This document shows, one piece after another, positions 11,747 to 24,242 of a stretch of 64,000 nucleotides of DNA. Below the pieces are notes generated by a model. The model saw only the letters and a list, made by a program, of their open reading frames with translations, searched no databases and was not told the origin of the DNA. Both the position numbers and the translations under genes were made by a program. How positions within the stretch are numbered: position 1 is the first letter of the stretch; each line of letters begins with the position of its first letter. Origin of the DNA: Azadirachta indica (lineage: Eukaryota > Streptophyta > Magnoliopsida > Sapindales > Meliaceae); NCBI GenBank assembly GCA_022749755.1, contig CM040452.1, positions 20,540,350 through 20,604,349 on the forward strand. Reading direction: 5' to 3'.

Positions 11747-13184
11747 AGATTTATGCTTCTTGTTATTGCTTGCTTGTAAAACTATATCTTTCACTTGAAA
11801 ATACTCGGCGCATATTTTGTTTTTCTTGTTGGTTTGCCTTTCATTTTCCTTTGTTATTTTTGCTGTGGAATATTAATTGTTGAGATGAGAGTATGTTTAG
11901 CAAGTACTGAGTAGCAATTTAAGTGTATAATACGAGAAGAATTAATTACATGACAGTTTATGTATTCTTTGTTTGTTCTTAAGTTTGTGTTTTAACCTTT
12001 AATTAATATTTTCTAATTTAATCTATGAACTTTATTTTTTAAAAAATTTTGACCAAACTTTTTGTTTCCAGCTCTGTCTCAATTGTAGCCAAGTTCATCC
12101 ATTCTTTTTTCTTCACGTTAATTGATGCATTTTCGTGAAAAATAAATATTAATATATTATTTGTTATTTGTTTTTATAAAACAAAGAACGAGTTGTTGAT
12201 GTTAATTTAGCGATGAATTATTAATAACTTATGTGTATATAATTATATATTTTATAAAATACCAACGTTGGTATTGGGGAAAAAAATATTGAAGCTTTTA
12301 AATCTTTGTCGTGCAATTTTTGTTTAACAGAGTAAAATAGGGATAAATGATTTGTTAGGTGTGTAAATGGATGCCTATCACATTATTAATTAAACTTATT
12401 TATTTATTTTTATGATAGTTCACATTAGTTATGTAATTGAAGAATGAATTAAATCAACATTATATGAACGTTTATGTGAAAAAAGCACAACCATCGAAGT
12501 TGATTTTAAATTTTGACAAAACAAAGGTTATGGTTTAAGTTTTGTCCTTGTCTAAACATGGAAATATATATAATTATACATTAGTTAGTCCTCAAACAAT
12601 TTAGGTAATTGAAAGTCTTTCACTGGTGGCGAATTCTTTGCAATTTCTTCCATTGAATTTTCTGAAGTTCCAAAGAAAATTTCTCTTGGCTGCTCCATGT
12701 ACAAAGAGAGAAATCTATAAGATTTGTTAAATGGAATATAAAATAATTAATTAATGAAATAAAATTTTGCGCGTAAAGGATAAACCGTTTGAAGAAAAAT
12801 AATCATAACACTTCTTTGATGAAAGATAATATCTTTTAATTTTTATTGGATTACATGTTGTATAATTACATACAATTAAATTTTTATTTTTTGCCTTCAC
12901 CTTTTTCACACTTATTTAAACTTGATAACGCCCATTAGATTCGTAGATTATTTATGGTTGGAGTACAAGAGAAGAAAATAGGTTGTTTTTAATTATCTAA
13001 ATTTAACCTCTCAACAGAATTTATTGTCTGAATTGATTAAAAACAATCTACTTTTATCATCTAATTTTCTCAAAAAGACTTTATTGTTTTATTATCTGAA
13101 TTTATTTTTAAAAAATCTACATATCTTACCTAACTTTCTTAGAAAAATTGTTAAATAAATAATTAAACAAAAAAAAGGGAATGC
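11747..13184. other. 3' flank of copy 1, then promoter relic of a third receptor kinase copy
   Basis: 11747-12290 is the 3' flank and carries no other gene. About 12290-12700 resembles 30890-31210, the DNA just upstream of receptor kinase copy 2. Shared pieces include 'TTGTTAGG(T/C)GTGTAAATG', 'AAGCACAACC(A/G)TCGAAGTT' and 'GCAATTTCTTCCATTGA'. The start codon and all early exons that should follow are absent. 12700-13184 is AT-rich and I see nothing else in it. Confidence 0.5.
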
Positions 13185-13720
13185 GTCAACAAGAAAGAAT
13201 CATTTTCAAAGCAGATTGTTTTACTCATTAATTTCACCATTTTTTATAGGCTCATGATTTAAAAGAGAAAGGAAACTTAGTAGAGCCAGTGGATCAAAAC
13301 AAGGGTTTGGATTTCGATAAAGAACGAGTGATGGTGATGATCATTGTAGCTCTGTTATGCTCCTACAGCTAGGCCCTTTGATGTCTTCGGTGGTGTCGTA
13401 AGCATGCTGGAAGGCACAGCTGAAGTTGAAGATTTTATTCGGGATTCCTGTATCTCCAACATTAATTGATGAAACAAAATCTGAAGCGATATGAGACGTT
13501 TATATTACCAGTTCAGCATAGAACACAGCGTTAGCGGAAACCGGACACAAAGTTTATCAGTATATAGACGGGCCGTTTACGGGATCTTCCACGTCTGCCT
13601 GCCTGTGATCCGTATCCTGTCAATTTGAATTCGGATTATTGGAAAAACAGAGATTAAAAACTTATGCTTCTTGTTATTAATTGCTTGGTTGTAAAACTAT
13701 ATATCTTGCACTTTTTTTTT
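13185..13720 (+). pseudogene. Receptor kinase relic (ghost copy A): intron 23, exon 24 and 3' UTR
   Basis: This aligns with the end of both long receptor kinases: the intron with TTTTATAG acceptor at about 13240-13249, then an exon 24 relic coding for HDLKEKGNL, then the C-terminal tail (SDYWKNRD) and the same 3' UTR. It is broken by a deletion near 13360 and other indels, so it makes no kinase. Like copy 2, it has extra bases (AACATTAATTGATG) where copy 1 reads AACATTGATG. Together with the promoter relic at 12290-12700, it marks a copy whose body has been deleted. Confidence 0.8.
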
Positions 13721-13734
13721 TTTAATTAGAAAAA

Positions 13735-14371
13735 GGGTCCTTGATCCTGTCTCTGTATATGTAATATGGAATAAGATGAGTATTTTTTTTATACATTTTT
13801 TTATATCAATTGTTAAAATAGATTGAATAAAATAAAATATAATAAATATTTTAATTCATTAATTAAGATTTTTTATGTTTTTTAATTTTTTTTCTTTTTC
13901 TTATTCTATAATTTGTTATATTTTTCTTACTTTTCACTTTTTTATTATGTCTTCTCTCTCCTCATTATTTTTTTTCATTTGAATTATCATTTATAAATTA
14001 AAAACTCAAAATTTTAAATAAAAACTATTTTAATGTTTATTTTAATTATCACTTGTAAATTGAAAAACTTGAATTTTAAACAAAAATTATTTTAAGTAAT
14101 TAATTTATCAAAAAACTCACGAATTTTTAAAAAATTATCACAAGATATAAATATTCGAAAAAAGAATACTTAATTCATGAGTTTTTTAACTTATAAGCTA
14201 TAATTAAAATTAAAAATGTTTGAGGAGAAAAAAGATGTAATAAAGAAAAGAAAAGTAGAGGAGAGATTAATAAATTAGAGATAAGAAATAGAAAAAAAAA
14301 AAATATATAAAAGATCTTATTAAATGAGTTTCTAAAATTTTTTTATATTTATTAGAGGCAATCCTGACCCT
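13735..14371. mobile_element. Long-hairpin (palindromic) MITE, copy 1
   Basis: The two halves are inverted repeats over most of the element: pyrimidine-rich CTTTTTCTTATTC, TATTATGTCTTC and the AATTATCAC-TTGTAAATT blocks on the left reappear as complements (GAAGATAGAA/AAGATGTAATAAAG, AATTTAT...GATAATT-like) on the right. The ends are AGGGTC...GACCCT. There is no coding capacity. A second, end-eroded copy lies at about 32128-32670 in intron 2 of receptor kinase copy 2. Confidence 0.6.
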
Positions 14372-14560
14372 TGATAGATATTTAATCGTACTCTTATATA
14401 TATATGTGTGTGTAATATAGTTCATATTTAATTATCTATATATAACTTAAATTATTGACTTAATGTAAAATATTAACAATTATGAGTAAAAATTAAATAT
14501 ATTTTTTACAATTTTTGAAATTAATTTTTAGATAAATAACTATATTTCTAATCAAATTTA

Positions 14561-14985
14561 TTTTATTAAAATTTAAAAATTATAATATTAAAATTTAATT
14601 ATTGTTCCTTCAAATAATTATAAAGAAAATAATCGTAACAAAATTATATTTAAATAATTGTTAAAAATGAAATTATGATTAGATTCTATAATTATTTTAT
14701 ATCAATAATAACAATTCAAAAATAATATTTTTAATAATAAATCAAATATATACTTTTTAAATATATTTTTTATTTATTTTAGTAAAATTTAAAAATTATT
14801 ATTGCTACTTCAAATAATTATAAAGAAAGTAATTGTAATAAATTATATTTAAATAACTATTAAAGATAAAACTAAGATTAGGTTGTAAAATTATTTTATA
14901 TCAATAATAACAATTCAAAAATAATATTTTTAATAATAAATTAAATATGTATACTTTGTTAAATATATTTTATTTACATATTTTA
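14561..14985. repeat. Imperfect tandem duplication, unit about 216 bp
   Basis: 14561-14776 and 14777 to about 14985 share long identical blocks, for example 'TTTTATATCAATAATAACAA' and 'AATAATATTTTTAATAATAA', separated by scattered substitutions and small indels. It is AT-rich, non-coding and of unknown origin. Confidence 0.75.
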
Positions 14986-14999
14986 ATAGTATGGTTTTT

Positions 15000-15269
15000 T
15001 CCAAGTCTTGCAATAATTTTTTTTGTTTTAGTCAAAGTCAAACCTTGGTCAACACAAAGTTCGAAGACCGAGTTGGCGTAATCCCATAGACTGGCCCAGT
15101 ACGCTAGGTTGGCACGGAACGAACCTGTGCCAAGCGTGACCCACAGACTCCAAACGTCAACCCATCCTAACTCAATCATTGTGTCACGCTAAGTTAGGTC
15201 GTTACTGTTTACAAGCTAGGTTGGGCCATGCCTACATTGTGTCTAGTCTAGCTCATTTACCACCTTTAA
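15000..15269. other. GC-rich islet in AT-rich intergenic DNA
   Basis: About 15010-15250 has a base composition quite unlike its surroundings, with repeated 'AGGTTGG' and 'GGCACGG'-like words. No convincing gene is present; a 69-codon frame on the - strand (14970-15179) has no recognisable features. It is probably a fragment of a repeat inserted from elsewhere. Confidence 0.35.
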
Positions 15270-15860
15270 TCAAAAATATTTTCCTATTTCTACTAAGATT
15301 AGGAATATCCTCAAATTTTTTTAAAAGTTAAGAATTTTTCATGAAAGCTAAAAATATAAGAGGTAAGTTGTAATCCCTTTTATAAAAAATAGTGTTGATT
15401 TTTGTGTTATCTCCTTGTCATCGTAAAAGAGAGATAGGTTTTTATTTATTAATGTAAGATTCTTTATTTATGTATTTATCTTTTACCCTAATATAGAGTT
15501 CATGACTAGGTTTTATTGTTCATATAATTTGTTAGGTTTAAATATATTATAATAACTTCATTATTAAAGCTAATTTAGTTTTCTTATTCCCTTTTCTATT
15601 AGTATATTCTTAATTAAGATTGTTTGTATGTGAAATAGTAGCTAAGTTTTCTAAATCTCTCTATATTTATTCCTTTATTATTTATTAGGTAAATATGTTC
15701 AACTAAAAACATATGATAAATTGTATTTAATAAAATCAAGTTTAAGTATAATTAAAATAACGTTGAAATTTTTAAGAAAGAATTTGTAAATGAAAACTTG
15801 ATTACAAGTTAAATAAACAATAAAAATTAATTGATTTTACTAATTCTCGGTCACCATCAA
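15270..15860 (+). repeat. Dispersed repeat family, copy R2
   Basis: It aligns in the same orientation with R3 (26290-27640) and R4 (40470-40890). Shared words include 'GTGTTATCTCCTT(G/A)TCATCGTAAA', 'GAGTTCAT(G/A)ACTAGGTTTTATT' and 'TTGTTTGTATGTGAAAT'. It lacks the 701-bp insertion that R3 carries. Confidence 0.7.
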
Positions 15861-17320
15861 TTAACTTAATTAATTAATTCTCTTTTCTCCCTTTCTCCAG
15901 AATTCTCTTAACCCCAACAACTACTTTTTAACGGGTAAGATTTCTTCAACTTCCTTTTATTTTTATTTTTTTTTCAATAAATATAAATTTTCACCTAAAT
16001 CTAAATTTATGATGGTTAATTTCTATTTTATGCTAATTTTCTTGCACTTAATTGTAATTTATATCCACCAAGATTTATATCTGTGGTAGTTTTATTATTT
16101 TTTATCTCTTCATATTATTGTGATATTATTTTCTTTTATATTTAAAATATTAAAGACATATATTTTCGTTTAGATTTGGAAGATATGAAAAAATTTGAAA
16201 AATTACTGCTTTAAATTTGGATGATTTTATACTATAACAAGCTTATTGCAAAATAATTATTGTAGCATAGATAAGAAAAATCAACTAAAATAGGGGATGG
16301 TAAAAATAAAGAGTTATGGGAGAAATTTTAGTGGAACTTTAAAGTACTTTTCTTAAGTTAAAAGACATCAAATAGAAAGGTGTTATAATTATTCTCTTTA
16401 TATTCCTCAATAAATATTATGATTTATCTAATTTTATGATGTAATAAAATTTTGAAATATCTTAAAGATGTTTGGCGTAGATCTTTAATGATTTATAATA
16501 TTTGATTTGAAATAAAACGAAGTATTTTCTTACTTTAATCTTAATCAGAAAAATCTTACGCATACGATTAAGTAGAAGTAGAACATACGGCAACTTTAGT
16601 AATTTGAATTAAAAAATTATTTTGCTGTAAAAGCTAAAAATTGAAAGGTCGAAAATTTACAAGTAAAGCAGCAGCTGCCACGTACATATTGAAAACTATC
16701 CACAAATTCACAACAAAAAACAGTTATTATCTTTATTAATATCAATATCACAAGAAGTCAAAAACCACAAAAACTTTTTTCTGACACTATGCTGTCTTAA
16801 TTCCAATCCGAATATACATAAAATTGGTGGTATATCTTATTATATTTTTCTAAAAAATTTGAATATTTTTAACATAATAATATTATACCAACTTATATAC
16901 AATTTATATAGATTATATTATAATTAACTGTATATTATAATTAAGTTAATTATCCGTAAATCAATTCGAATATTTATTATAACTTATGTTAAAATTTATG
17001 AAAAAGATTGGCCAACATGTATACTTACCGAAGTCAACTACTCTATTATTTTCATATTGTAAGTCAACTACAAACAAAATGTTTAGGCGAGAAAATAATT
17101 TATCTATATTCATAGGATTAAATTTTGTATATTTATTAATTAATTGCTGTTTCAAATCCTATTTATATATGTTGCTTGATAAAATATTTTGTCAAATATA
17201 TATATATATATATATTTTTAAAGAGATAATTTCATTTTAATTTTTAATGTTTTAAAAAATATTGCTTAGGTTAGCATGTTTCATATATTAGGTAGGAAAG
17301 TTTCTAAATTTTTTAAAAAT
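15861..17320. other. AT-rich intergenic DNA with an upstream-flank relic
   Basis: There is no gene. A segment at about 16715-16800, 'TTATCTTTATTAATATC' followed by 'AAAAACCACAAAAACTTTTTTCT', matches about 28690-28775, which lies upstream of receptor kinase copy 2. This suggests it is flank DNA of the ghost copy whose exon 22 follows. The rest is low-complexity AT with no feature I can name. Confidence 0.4.
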
Positions 17321-17324
17321 CATC

Positions 17325-17452
17325 ATTTAGCAACCAATGTGCTTTTCGATGGGGACTTGAATACTAAAATATCTGATTTCGGTTTAGCCAACCTTGATGA
17401 GGAAGATAACACCCACATAAGTATCCAAGTTATTAGAATTTTTGCATTTTGT
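17325..17452 (+). pseudogene. Receptor kinase relic (ghost copy B): part of exon 22
   Basis: One open frame encodes the second half of exon 22: ATNVLFDGDLNTKISDFGL, then a stretch like EEDNTHIS, aligning with the catalytic loop and DFG segment of both long copies. It keeps the Asn that copy 1 has lost. The HRD motif before it and the splice junction after it are not preserved, and no further exons adjoin it. A matching 3' end survives at 24248-24540, beyond the Copia element. Confidence 0.8.
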
Positions 17453-19516
17453 TCTAGGCATAGTCCCCTCCCCCTCAACTTTTAAAAACCATAATTAGTT
17501 TTAATGGTTTTTTTCAAATAAATTGGCTAAAATTAATTTTTACATTATTACTTAAGTGAATCTATCATGTCTTTTTAAGATTTTTCTTTTAATTTAAATG
17601 ATATAAAGATTAAGATATACACAAATTTTTTTATTTGAAAGCTTCTCAACACATTTTATCTCTACTAAAAACAATTCAATATCAATATATTATTTTTCAC
17701 TATTGCCTTTTTTAATAGTAGTGAATCATCACATTACACACTAATAGTGCTTTTTACATATTTATTCGATAATCTTATAGTCAATTCAATAGTCTTATTC
17801 AAAACTATTAACATATTTATAATATTTATAATTTCTCAAAAAATATAACAATGATGCCTATACCACATGAAATCATATTTTATACAACTTTATTGAATAT
17901 AAAAGACTACCATAACACATATTTTATTTAATAAAATGAGATTAATCTTCAATTTAATATACATATATATTATATAATAATTGCTCCTCTCATAATTAAA
18001 TTAAAAATAATAAATTATAGTCTCTTTTATTTCATACATGCTAAAACTCAATTCAATAAATATATTTAATTAATTTAGACCCTTTAGAACTAGCACATAA
18101 AATAAATTAAGGTCAAGTAAATATAATTCAAAATCACATCAACATTATAATGAATTATATATCATATGACCTTCACTTAATACACAAAATATTATACTCA
18201 ATATGGCTATATTATAAATAATCATAAGTCATTAGGGTCACATTAGTATTATTTAATAAATTATCAGTGTTAATAAGACCTTTACAGATAAATTAGTTAC
18301 AATTTGTAAATATCTAAAGATCATATTAGAAGGCGTGATTAATCAATAGATATTGACATGAACGATATTTTATAACTAGACCCAAACACAATTTACCATA
18401 TTCTTCCTTTCAATAGACTGACTGTATAATCATTAAATAGACCCGACTTTATAGTCATGTCTTTTATTTTAAGCGTGTGACTTCGCATCGCCACAGAGAT
18501 GTTTCATTATACGCCAGAGAATTAAATATGAAACTAAGTGAAATTCAGTCATTGTTTTATGTCTATTACTTGAGTTTTGACAATACACTCATTAACACAG
18601 TATGCTTTATGGTATTGATAACAGTCAAGTTCAAGTATATTTCAAATGCAATAGCAAACACGAAAAACAAAAGGAAACCTTATAATTCACCATGAATTTT
18701 TCTTGCCACAACGGTTTCCTCCCTTCCTCCTCAATGTAAAAGTCGACTAATCAACATACGATTTTTCAAGTTCATTGGATTTGAGCCCTTTGGAAGAAAT
18801 CATATTTTGCTTAGGAAACTGATTCCTTCAAAATTAGTTTATGAATATAAACTGAACGCTACTTATTTGTCAAAAGGCTCCAAAAGATTTAACACATATC
18901 ATTCAAAAGTGCTCTGACAAATCAAACCAAATATATAGAGAGACAACACATTATAAGATATCCCAATATTGCGTAATTTCTTGCAATCTCTCTAGAATGT
19001 CTCCATCCCAAGCCAAAGCCAATGTTTACAGTGCATCATCAGCACGAAAAATTTTCCTTAAGAATGTTGGAAATTTTAAGTTTAAATTGATGATGTAACA
19101 AATAACACAGTATACTCATAGTCAAGACATGCATAAATGCATTGTTTTTAAAAAAATTTTTGCCCCTCTAAGACGATGTCCCGATGCAAATAGGTTTTCA
19201 TAGCAATATTCCGTCCAAAATACAATTGTTATTAGTTCTATAAAGGTGCACTCTCAAGTATAAAACTCTTGAATAATATTAAAATTAAATATCATTCTCT
19301 AATAATATTTATAAGTGATGGGAGATCAAAAATAATGTAGAAAAAATATTTTTCTTATATATATCCTTTTATATATATACAGGGTCAAAATAAAGTCTCT
19401 ATGTAAAAAAGATACATGTATTATTTCATTTGGGACATATCTCCTTATAATATCATTTCATTTATAACTTTCATACACTATCAAATATATTTTGAAATAT
19501 TTGTATATTTATAAAA
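17453..19516. other. AT-rich DNA with no supported gene
   Basis: About 2 kb between the kinase relic and the Copia element. The less AT-rich portion at 18470-19250 may be a decayed retroelement, but I find no protease, integrase, reverse transcriptase or gag motif in any frame. A 72-codon frame at 18477-18695 has no recognisable domain and is not called. Confidence 0.4.
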
Positions 19517-19521
19517 TATAC

Positions 19522-20344
19522 TGTTGGGATAAACTAATACAAATCAATTTGCGGAAGCACAATAATTATCTTATTTCCTCTTGCGTGAATCTAATAGGAA
19601 ACAAACAAATAAAACAACAATTTTTGGCACAAAATCAATTCTTGGACAGCAACCACATCATCAACAAAACAACCATAACACAATCAATTTTAATGTGGAA
19701 AACCTCTCCAAGGTGAGGAGTAAAAACCACGAAACCGTAATCCACCCGAAAATCTCCACTATAATCAAATAATGGGAATACACAATTTTTCTCTAGTTAG
19801 AACTAGAGGTACACATTCACAATATTCTCAAGATCACACAATCTTGATAAACAATCAACCTTCACAAAGAAATTAGAGAGAGTTCAAGAAAAATATCACC
19901 ATAATGGTGGCCTAACTTTCAACCACAAAATCTGGAGAAAGGGAGCTCTAAATCTAATCTCCACCGTTTAGAATTTAGTCCTCTGAGTTAGGAAGCTGCT
20001 GGTAAAATTTCAGCTCAATCGGAATACGAATCAACCTCCGATTAGCCACTTGATCAAAAATTGTTCCGAGTTTACTATTTTGCCTCTCTCTCGTGAACAG
20101 TAACCACCTCTCTTTAGGCGATAAACAGTACCTTTCTCTCTTTAGACGATGAACAGTGCCGCCTCTCTCTCTAGACGGTGAACAGTTCCCTTCTCTCTTC
20201 TTAAGACACATATATATATTGCAGCAAATTAAACACTAAACCTTACTTGAGAAAAAACTAAAATGTCCTTAAGTTAATTGGGCTTAATTATTATTGAAGA
20301 GAAAATTTGGGCCATCTCCAAATAGGAAGAAACCCAACCCAATA
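19522..20344 (-). repeat. 3' LTR of the Copia element
   Basis: Long terminal repeat of 823 bp, matching 23418-24242 along its whole length. Near the inner half both LTRs contain several copies of a 'GGCGATGAACAGT/ GACGGTGAACAGT' word (about 20090-20190 here), a short internal tandem repeat. Confidence 0.93.
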
Positions 20345-20361
20345 AAACTTCTCCTTTCCGA

Positions 20362-23300
20362 CTATATTGAGGGACTTGCCAACCCAACAATTGAACAACA
20401 AACTTCAAGCTTTTCCCTAGGAAGATTCTTGGTTAACATATCAGAGGCATTGTGATCTGTGTGAATTTTTTCAAGTTCAAACATATTATCATTAAGTGCA
20501 TCTCTCAACCAATGATATCTCACATCAATATATTTTGATTTTGCATGAAAAGAGGAATTCTTACTCAAGTGAATTGCACTCTGATTATCACAAAATACCA
20601 CAAATTGCTGTTGCTTGAAATCAAGTTCCTGTAAGAACCTCTTCATCCACAACAATTCTTTGCATACTTCAGTCGCTGCAATGAATTCTGCCTCTGTAGT
20701 GGAAAGTGCAACACATTTTTGTAGCCTTAATTGCCATGATACAGCTCCACCTAAATGTGTCATCAAGTAACCCGTAGTAGATTTTCAAGTATCAACATCT
20801 CCAGCCATATCTGAGTCTGTATAGCCAACTAACACAGGTTCTCCACTTCTAAAAGTGAGTTTGAAATTGGAAGTACCTCGAAAATATCTCATAATCCACT
20901 TCACTGCATTCCAATGCTCTCTTCCTGGATTGGATAAAAATCTACTAACAACACTGATTGTATGAGATATATTTGGTCTTGTGCATACCATCGCATACAT
21001 CAAGCTTCCAACTGCTGAAACATAAGGAACTTTTTCCATGTCTTCTTTCTCTTTATCTGTTGTAGGGGACTGCTTGGAACTTAACTTAAAGTATGTAGCA
21101 AGAGGAGTGCTAACCACTTTAGCGTTGCTTATATTAAATATTTTAAGTACCTTTTCAATGTAATGCTCCTGTAATATACACAACTTCTTGACTGCTCTAT
21201 CTCAATAAATTCGAATGCCAAGGATTTGTTTTGCTGGCCCTAAATCCTTCATAGTAAAGGATTTGCTCAACTGTTTCTTTAACCTATCAATTTTAGAAGC
21301 ATTGCTACCAACAATCAATATGTCATCAACATAAAGCAACAATATGATAAAATCATCATCAGAGAATTTCTGCACAAAAACACAACGGTCAGAAAAAGTT
21401 TTCCGGTAGCCTTGCTCCCCCATAACTAATTCAAACTTTTTATACCACTGTCTTGGTGCCTGTTTCAAGCCATAGAGGCTTTTCTTCAGCTTGCACACAT
21501 AATCTTCTTTTCCTTTTATTTTGAAACCTTCTGGCTGCTCCATATAAATTTCTTTATCTAAGTCCCCATATAGAAAAGCAGTCTTTACATCCATCTGCTC
21601 AACCTCCAAGTCAAGACTAGCCGCTATGCCCAATTAACTGAGGAGTTTTTGGAGGTGTTTTTTGATGACGAATTCTTAACTGTTTGTAATACTCATCAAA
21701 TGGTCCAGAATACTAACCCCTATTATCAGTTCTGATGCACTTAAACTTCTTCCCAGTCTGTCTCTCAACTAAGGTCTGAAACTGTTTAAACACATCTAGT
21801 ACTTGATCCTTTATCTTTAGTGTGTAAACCCATAACTTCTTTAAGTGATCATCTATAAAAGTCACAAAATAAAGAGCACCACCAAGTGTTTTTGTTTTCA
21901 TAGGGCCATAAACATCAGAGTGTACTAGTTCGAGTATACATGATTTTCTTGAAGGTGGAGATGTCTTGAAGGTAGTTCTAATTTGCTTCCCTGCCAAGCA
22001 ATGAACACATTTCTTCAAAGATTCATTTTTCAACTAAGAAACCATATTCTTCTTGGCCAAAACATTCAAACCCTTTTCACTCATGTGACCAAGTCTTCGA
22101 TGCCATAACTCAATTGTATCTTCATTTTTCACTGTATTGATGCTGCTGTCTGCAATCTTAGCTTGCATAAAGTACAATGAAGAATATTTCTTTCCTCGAG
22201 CCACAACCATAGAACCTTTACTAAGCTTCCATTTACCACCACTAAAGTTGCTGGAGAAACCCTCATCATCAAGTTTACCTGTAAAAATCAAATTCAAACG
22301 AATATCAGAAATATGCTTGACATTTTTCAAAAGTAACATCGTGCCATTATTAGTCTCCAAGCACACATCTCCCATGCCTATAGCTTTAGCTAAGCCATTA
22401 TTTCCCATCTTAACATCTCCAAAATCACCAGATGTATAAGATGTAAAAAATTCCCTTCGCGATGTAGCATGAATGGAGGCACCACTATCAATTACCCAGC
22501 TGGTCTCATGGCATACAAGGTTGATAACATCATCATCATACATACTAAGAAAGTCATCTGTAACAGTAGCGACTTTATCATCATCACTGCTGTCATCATT
22601 TTTCTTTTCTTTTCCTTTATCCTTCTTGTTGTCTCGCTTGAGATGTCGACAATACTTCTTTATATGCCCCTTCAAACCACAATGATAGCATTCAACATTG
22701 GCAAACTTGTTGGTCTTGCTTTTACTTTTATCTCTATTCTTCGGACCTCTACTCTTATTCCTCCCTCTATTTTCTGTGATTAAGATATCTGACTGTGAAG
22801 AACCCTGTGACTTTCTTCTATCCTCTTCATTCAAAACACTATTCTTAGCCAATTCCATGATGATAATACCATCAGGAGCTGAGTTAGATAATGACATTCT
22901 AAATGTCTCCCATGAGTCCGATAATGTGCCTAAAAGCCATAACTCTTATACTTCATCTTCAAATTTGATGTTCCAGCCAACTGATTAATGATTCCCTGAA
23001 ATACATTCAAGTGATCTGTCATGAGTTTTCCATCCCGATATTTCAAGTTCATCATCTGCTTTATCAAAAATAGTTTGTTGTTCCTGGTTTTTCTGGCATA
23101 CAACTTTTCAAGCTTATTCCACAAAGAACTTGCATTTGTCTCTCCACTGATGTGATTCAAAACATTGTCATCTACCCATTGTCTGATATACCCACACACC
23201 TGACGATGAAACAACTTCTACTATGCATCTGTTTTATTATCGGGTTTCTGTTTTTCAAACATGGGTAAATAATAATCTTTCACATATAAAAGATCTTCTA

Positions 23301-23370
23301 TCTTTCCCTTCCATATATAATAATTTGCACCATTCAAATTAACCATTCTACTTGTATTAGCTTCCATCAT
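20362..23370 (-). pseudogene. Copia gag-pol polyprotein, broken and internally deleted
   Basis: The order along the - strand from 23370 is: gag (two consecutive TAG stops at 23218-23223; a frameshift near 22920); a zinc knuckle CYHCGLKGHIKKYC; protease with WVIDSGASIHAT; pre-integrase ELWHRRLGHMS; integrase with its first two acidic residues (HSDVYG, RTDNRG); reverse transcriptase with LYVDDILIVG (21202-21633); and RNase H with STTEAEFIAA (20362-20766). The integrase segment with the catalytic Glu and the start of reverse transcriptase are missing, with a direct jump near 21640. At least three further frame breaks exist (for example at 21183-21202 and 20766-20785). It cannot make its own proteins. 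Confidence 0.92.
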
Positions 23371-23417
23371 TCAACACAAGGCACAAAACAAATATAACTA
23401 AAGCTCTGATATCACTT

Positions 23418-24242
23418 TGTTGGGATAAACTAATACAAATCAATTTGCGGAAGCACAATAATTACCTTCTCCCCTCTTGCGTGAATCTAATAGAAAACAA
23501 ACAAATAAAGCAACAATTTTTGACACAAAATCAATTCTTGGATAACAACCACATCATCAACAAAATAACCATAACACAATCAATTTTAACGTAGAAAATC
23601 TCTCCAATGTGAGGAGTAAAAACCACGGGACCGTAGTCCACCCGAAAATCTCCACTATAATCAAATAATGGGAATACACAATTTCTCTTTAATTAGAACT
23701 AGAGGTACACATCCACAATATTCTCAAGATCACACAATCTTGGCAAACAATCAAGTTTCACAAAAAAATTAGAGAGAGTTCAAGAAAAACATCACCATAA
23801 TAGTGGCCTAACTTTCAATCACGAAATCTGGAGAAAGGGAGCTCCAAATCTAATCTGCACCGTTCAAAATTTAATCCTGTGATTTAGGAAGCTATTGGTA
23901 AAATTTCACTCAATCGGACCACGAATCAATCTTTGATTAACCACTTGATCAAAAACTATCCCGAATTACTGTTCTGCCTCTCTCTTGTGAACAGTAACCG
24001 CCTCTCTCTAGGTGATGAACAGTACCTTTCTCTCTCTAGACGGTGAACAGTGCCGCCTCTCTCTCTCTCTAGACGGTGAACAGTTCCCTTCTCTCTTCTT
24101 AAGACACACATATATATTGCAGCAAATTAAACACTAAATCCCACTTAAAAAAATACTAAAATGTCTTTGAGTTAATTGGGTTTAATTATTATTGAAGAGA
24201 AAATTTGGGTCATCTCCAAATAAGAGGAAACCCAACCCAACA
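23418..24242 (-). repeat. 5' LTR of the Copia element
   Basis: 825 bp with TGTTGGG...CCCAACA ends. The primer binding site lies immediately inside it, on the low-coordinate side. Confidence 0.93.

Larger units (their letters stand above)
19522..24242 (-). mobile_element. Degenerate Ty1/Copia LTR retrotransposon, flanked by TATAC duplication
   Basis: The LTRs are 19522-20344 (3' LTR relative to the element) and 23418-24242 (5' LTR), about 825 bp each, with TGTTGGG/CCCAACA ends; the inner end of the left LTR reads TA instead of CA. The 5-bp target duplication TATAC is at 19517-19521 and 24243-24247. The primer site TGATATCAGAGC (- strand, 23403-23414) matches the initiator tRNA-Met type with one mismatch. 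A purine-rich tract lies at about 20346-20360. By eye the LTRs differ at some 20 positions in the first 320 bases, mostly transitions. The element inserted inside ghost copy B of the receptor kinase. Confidence 0.95.

Noticed and set aside
11456..11794. 112-codon - strand frame opposite the last receptor kinase exon
   Set aside because: Antisense shadow of exon 24 with no recognisable feature.
18477..18695. 72-codon frame between the kinase relic and the Copia element
   Set aside because: No domain, no promoter or splice context, and a composition expected by chance in AT-rich DNA.
22137..22988. Several + strand frames of 70-104 codons inside the Copia element
   Set aside because: They are shadows of the gag/protease frame on the - strand; their hydrophobic content reflects complementarity to Lys/Asp-rich codons.
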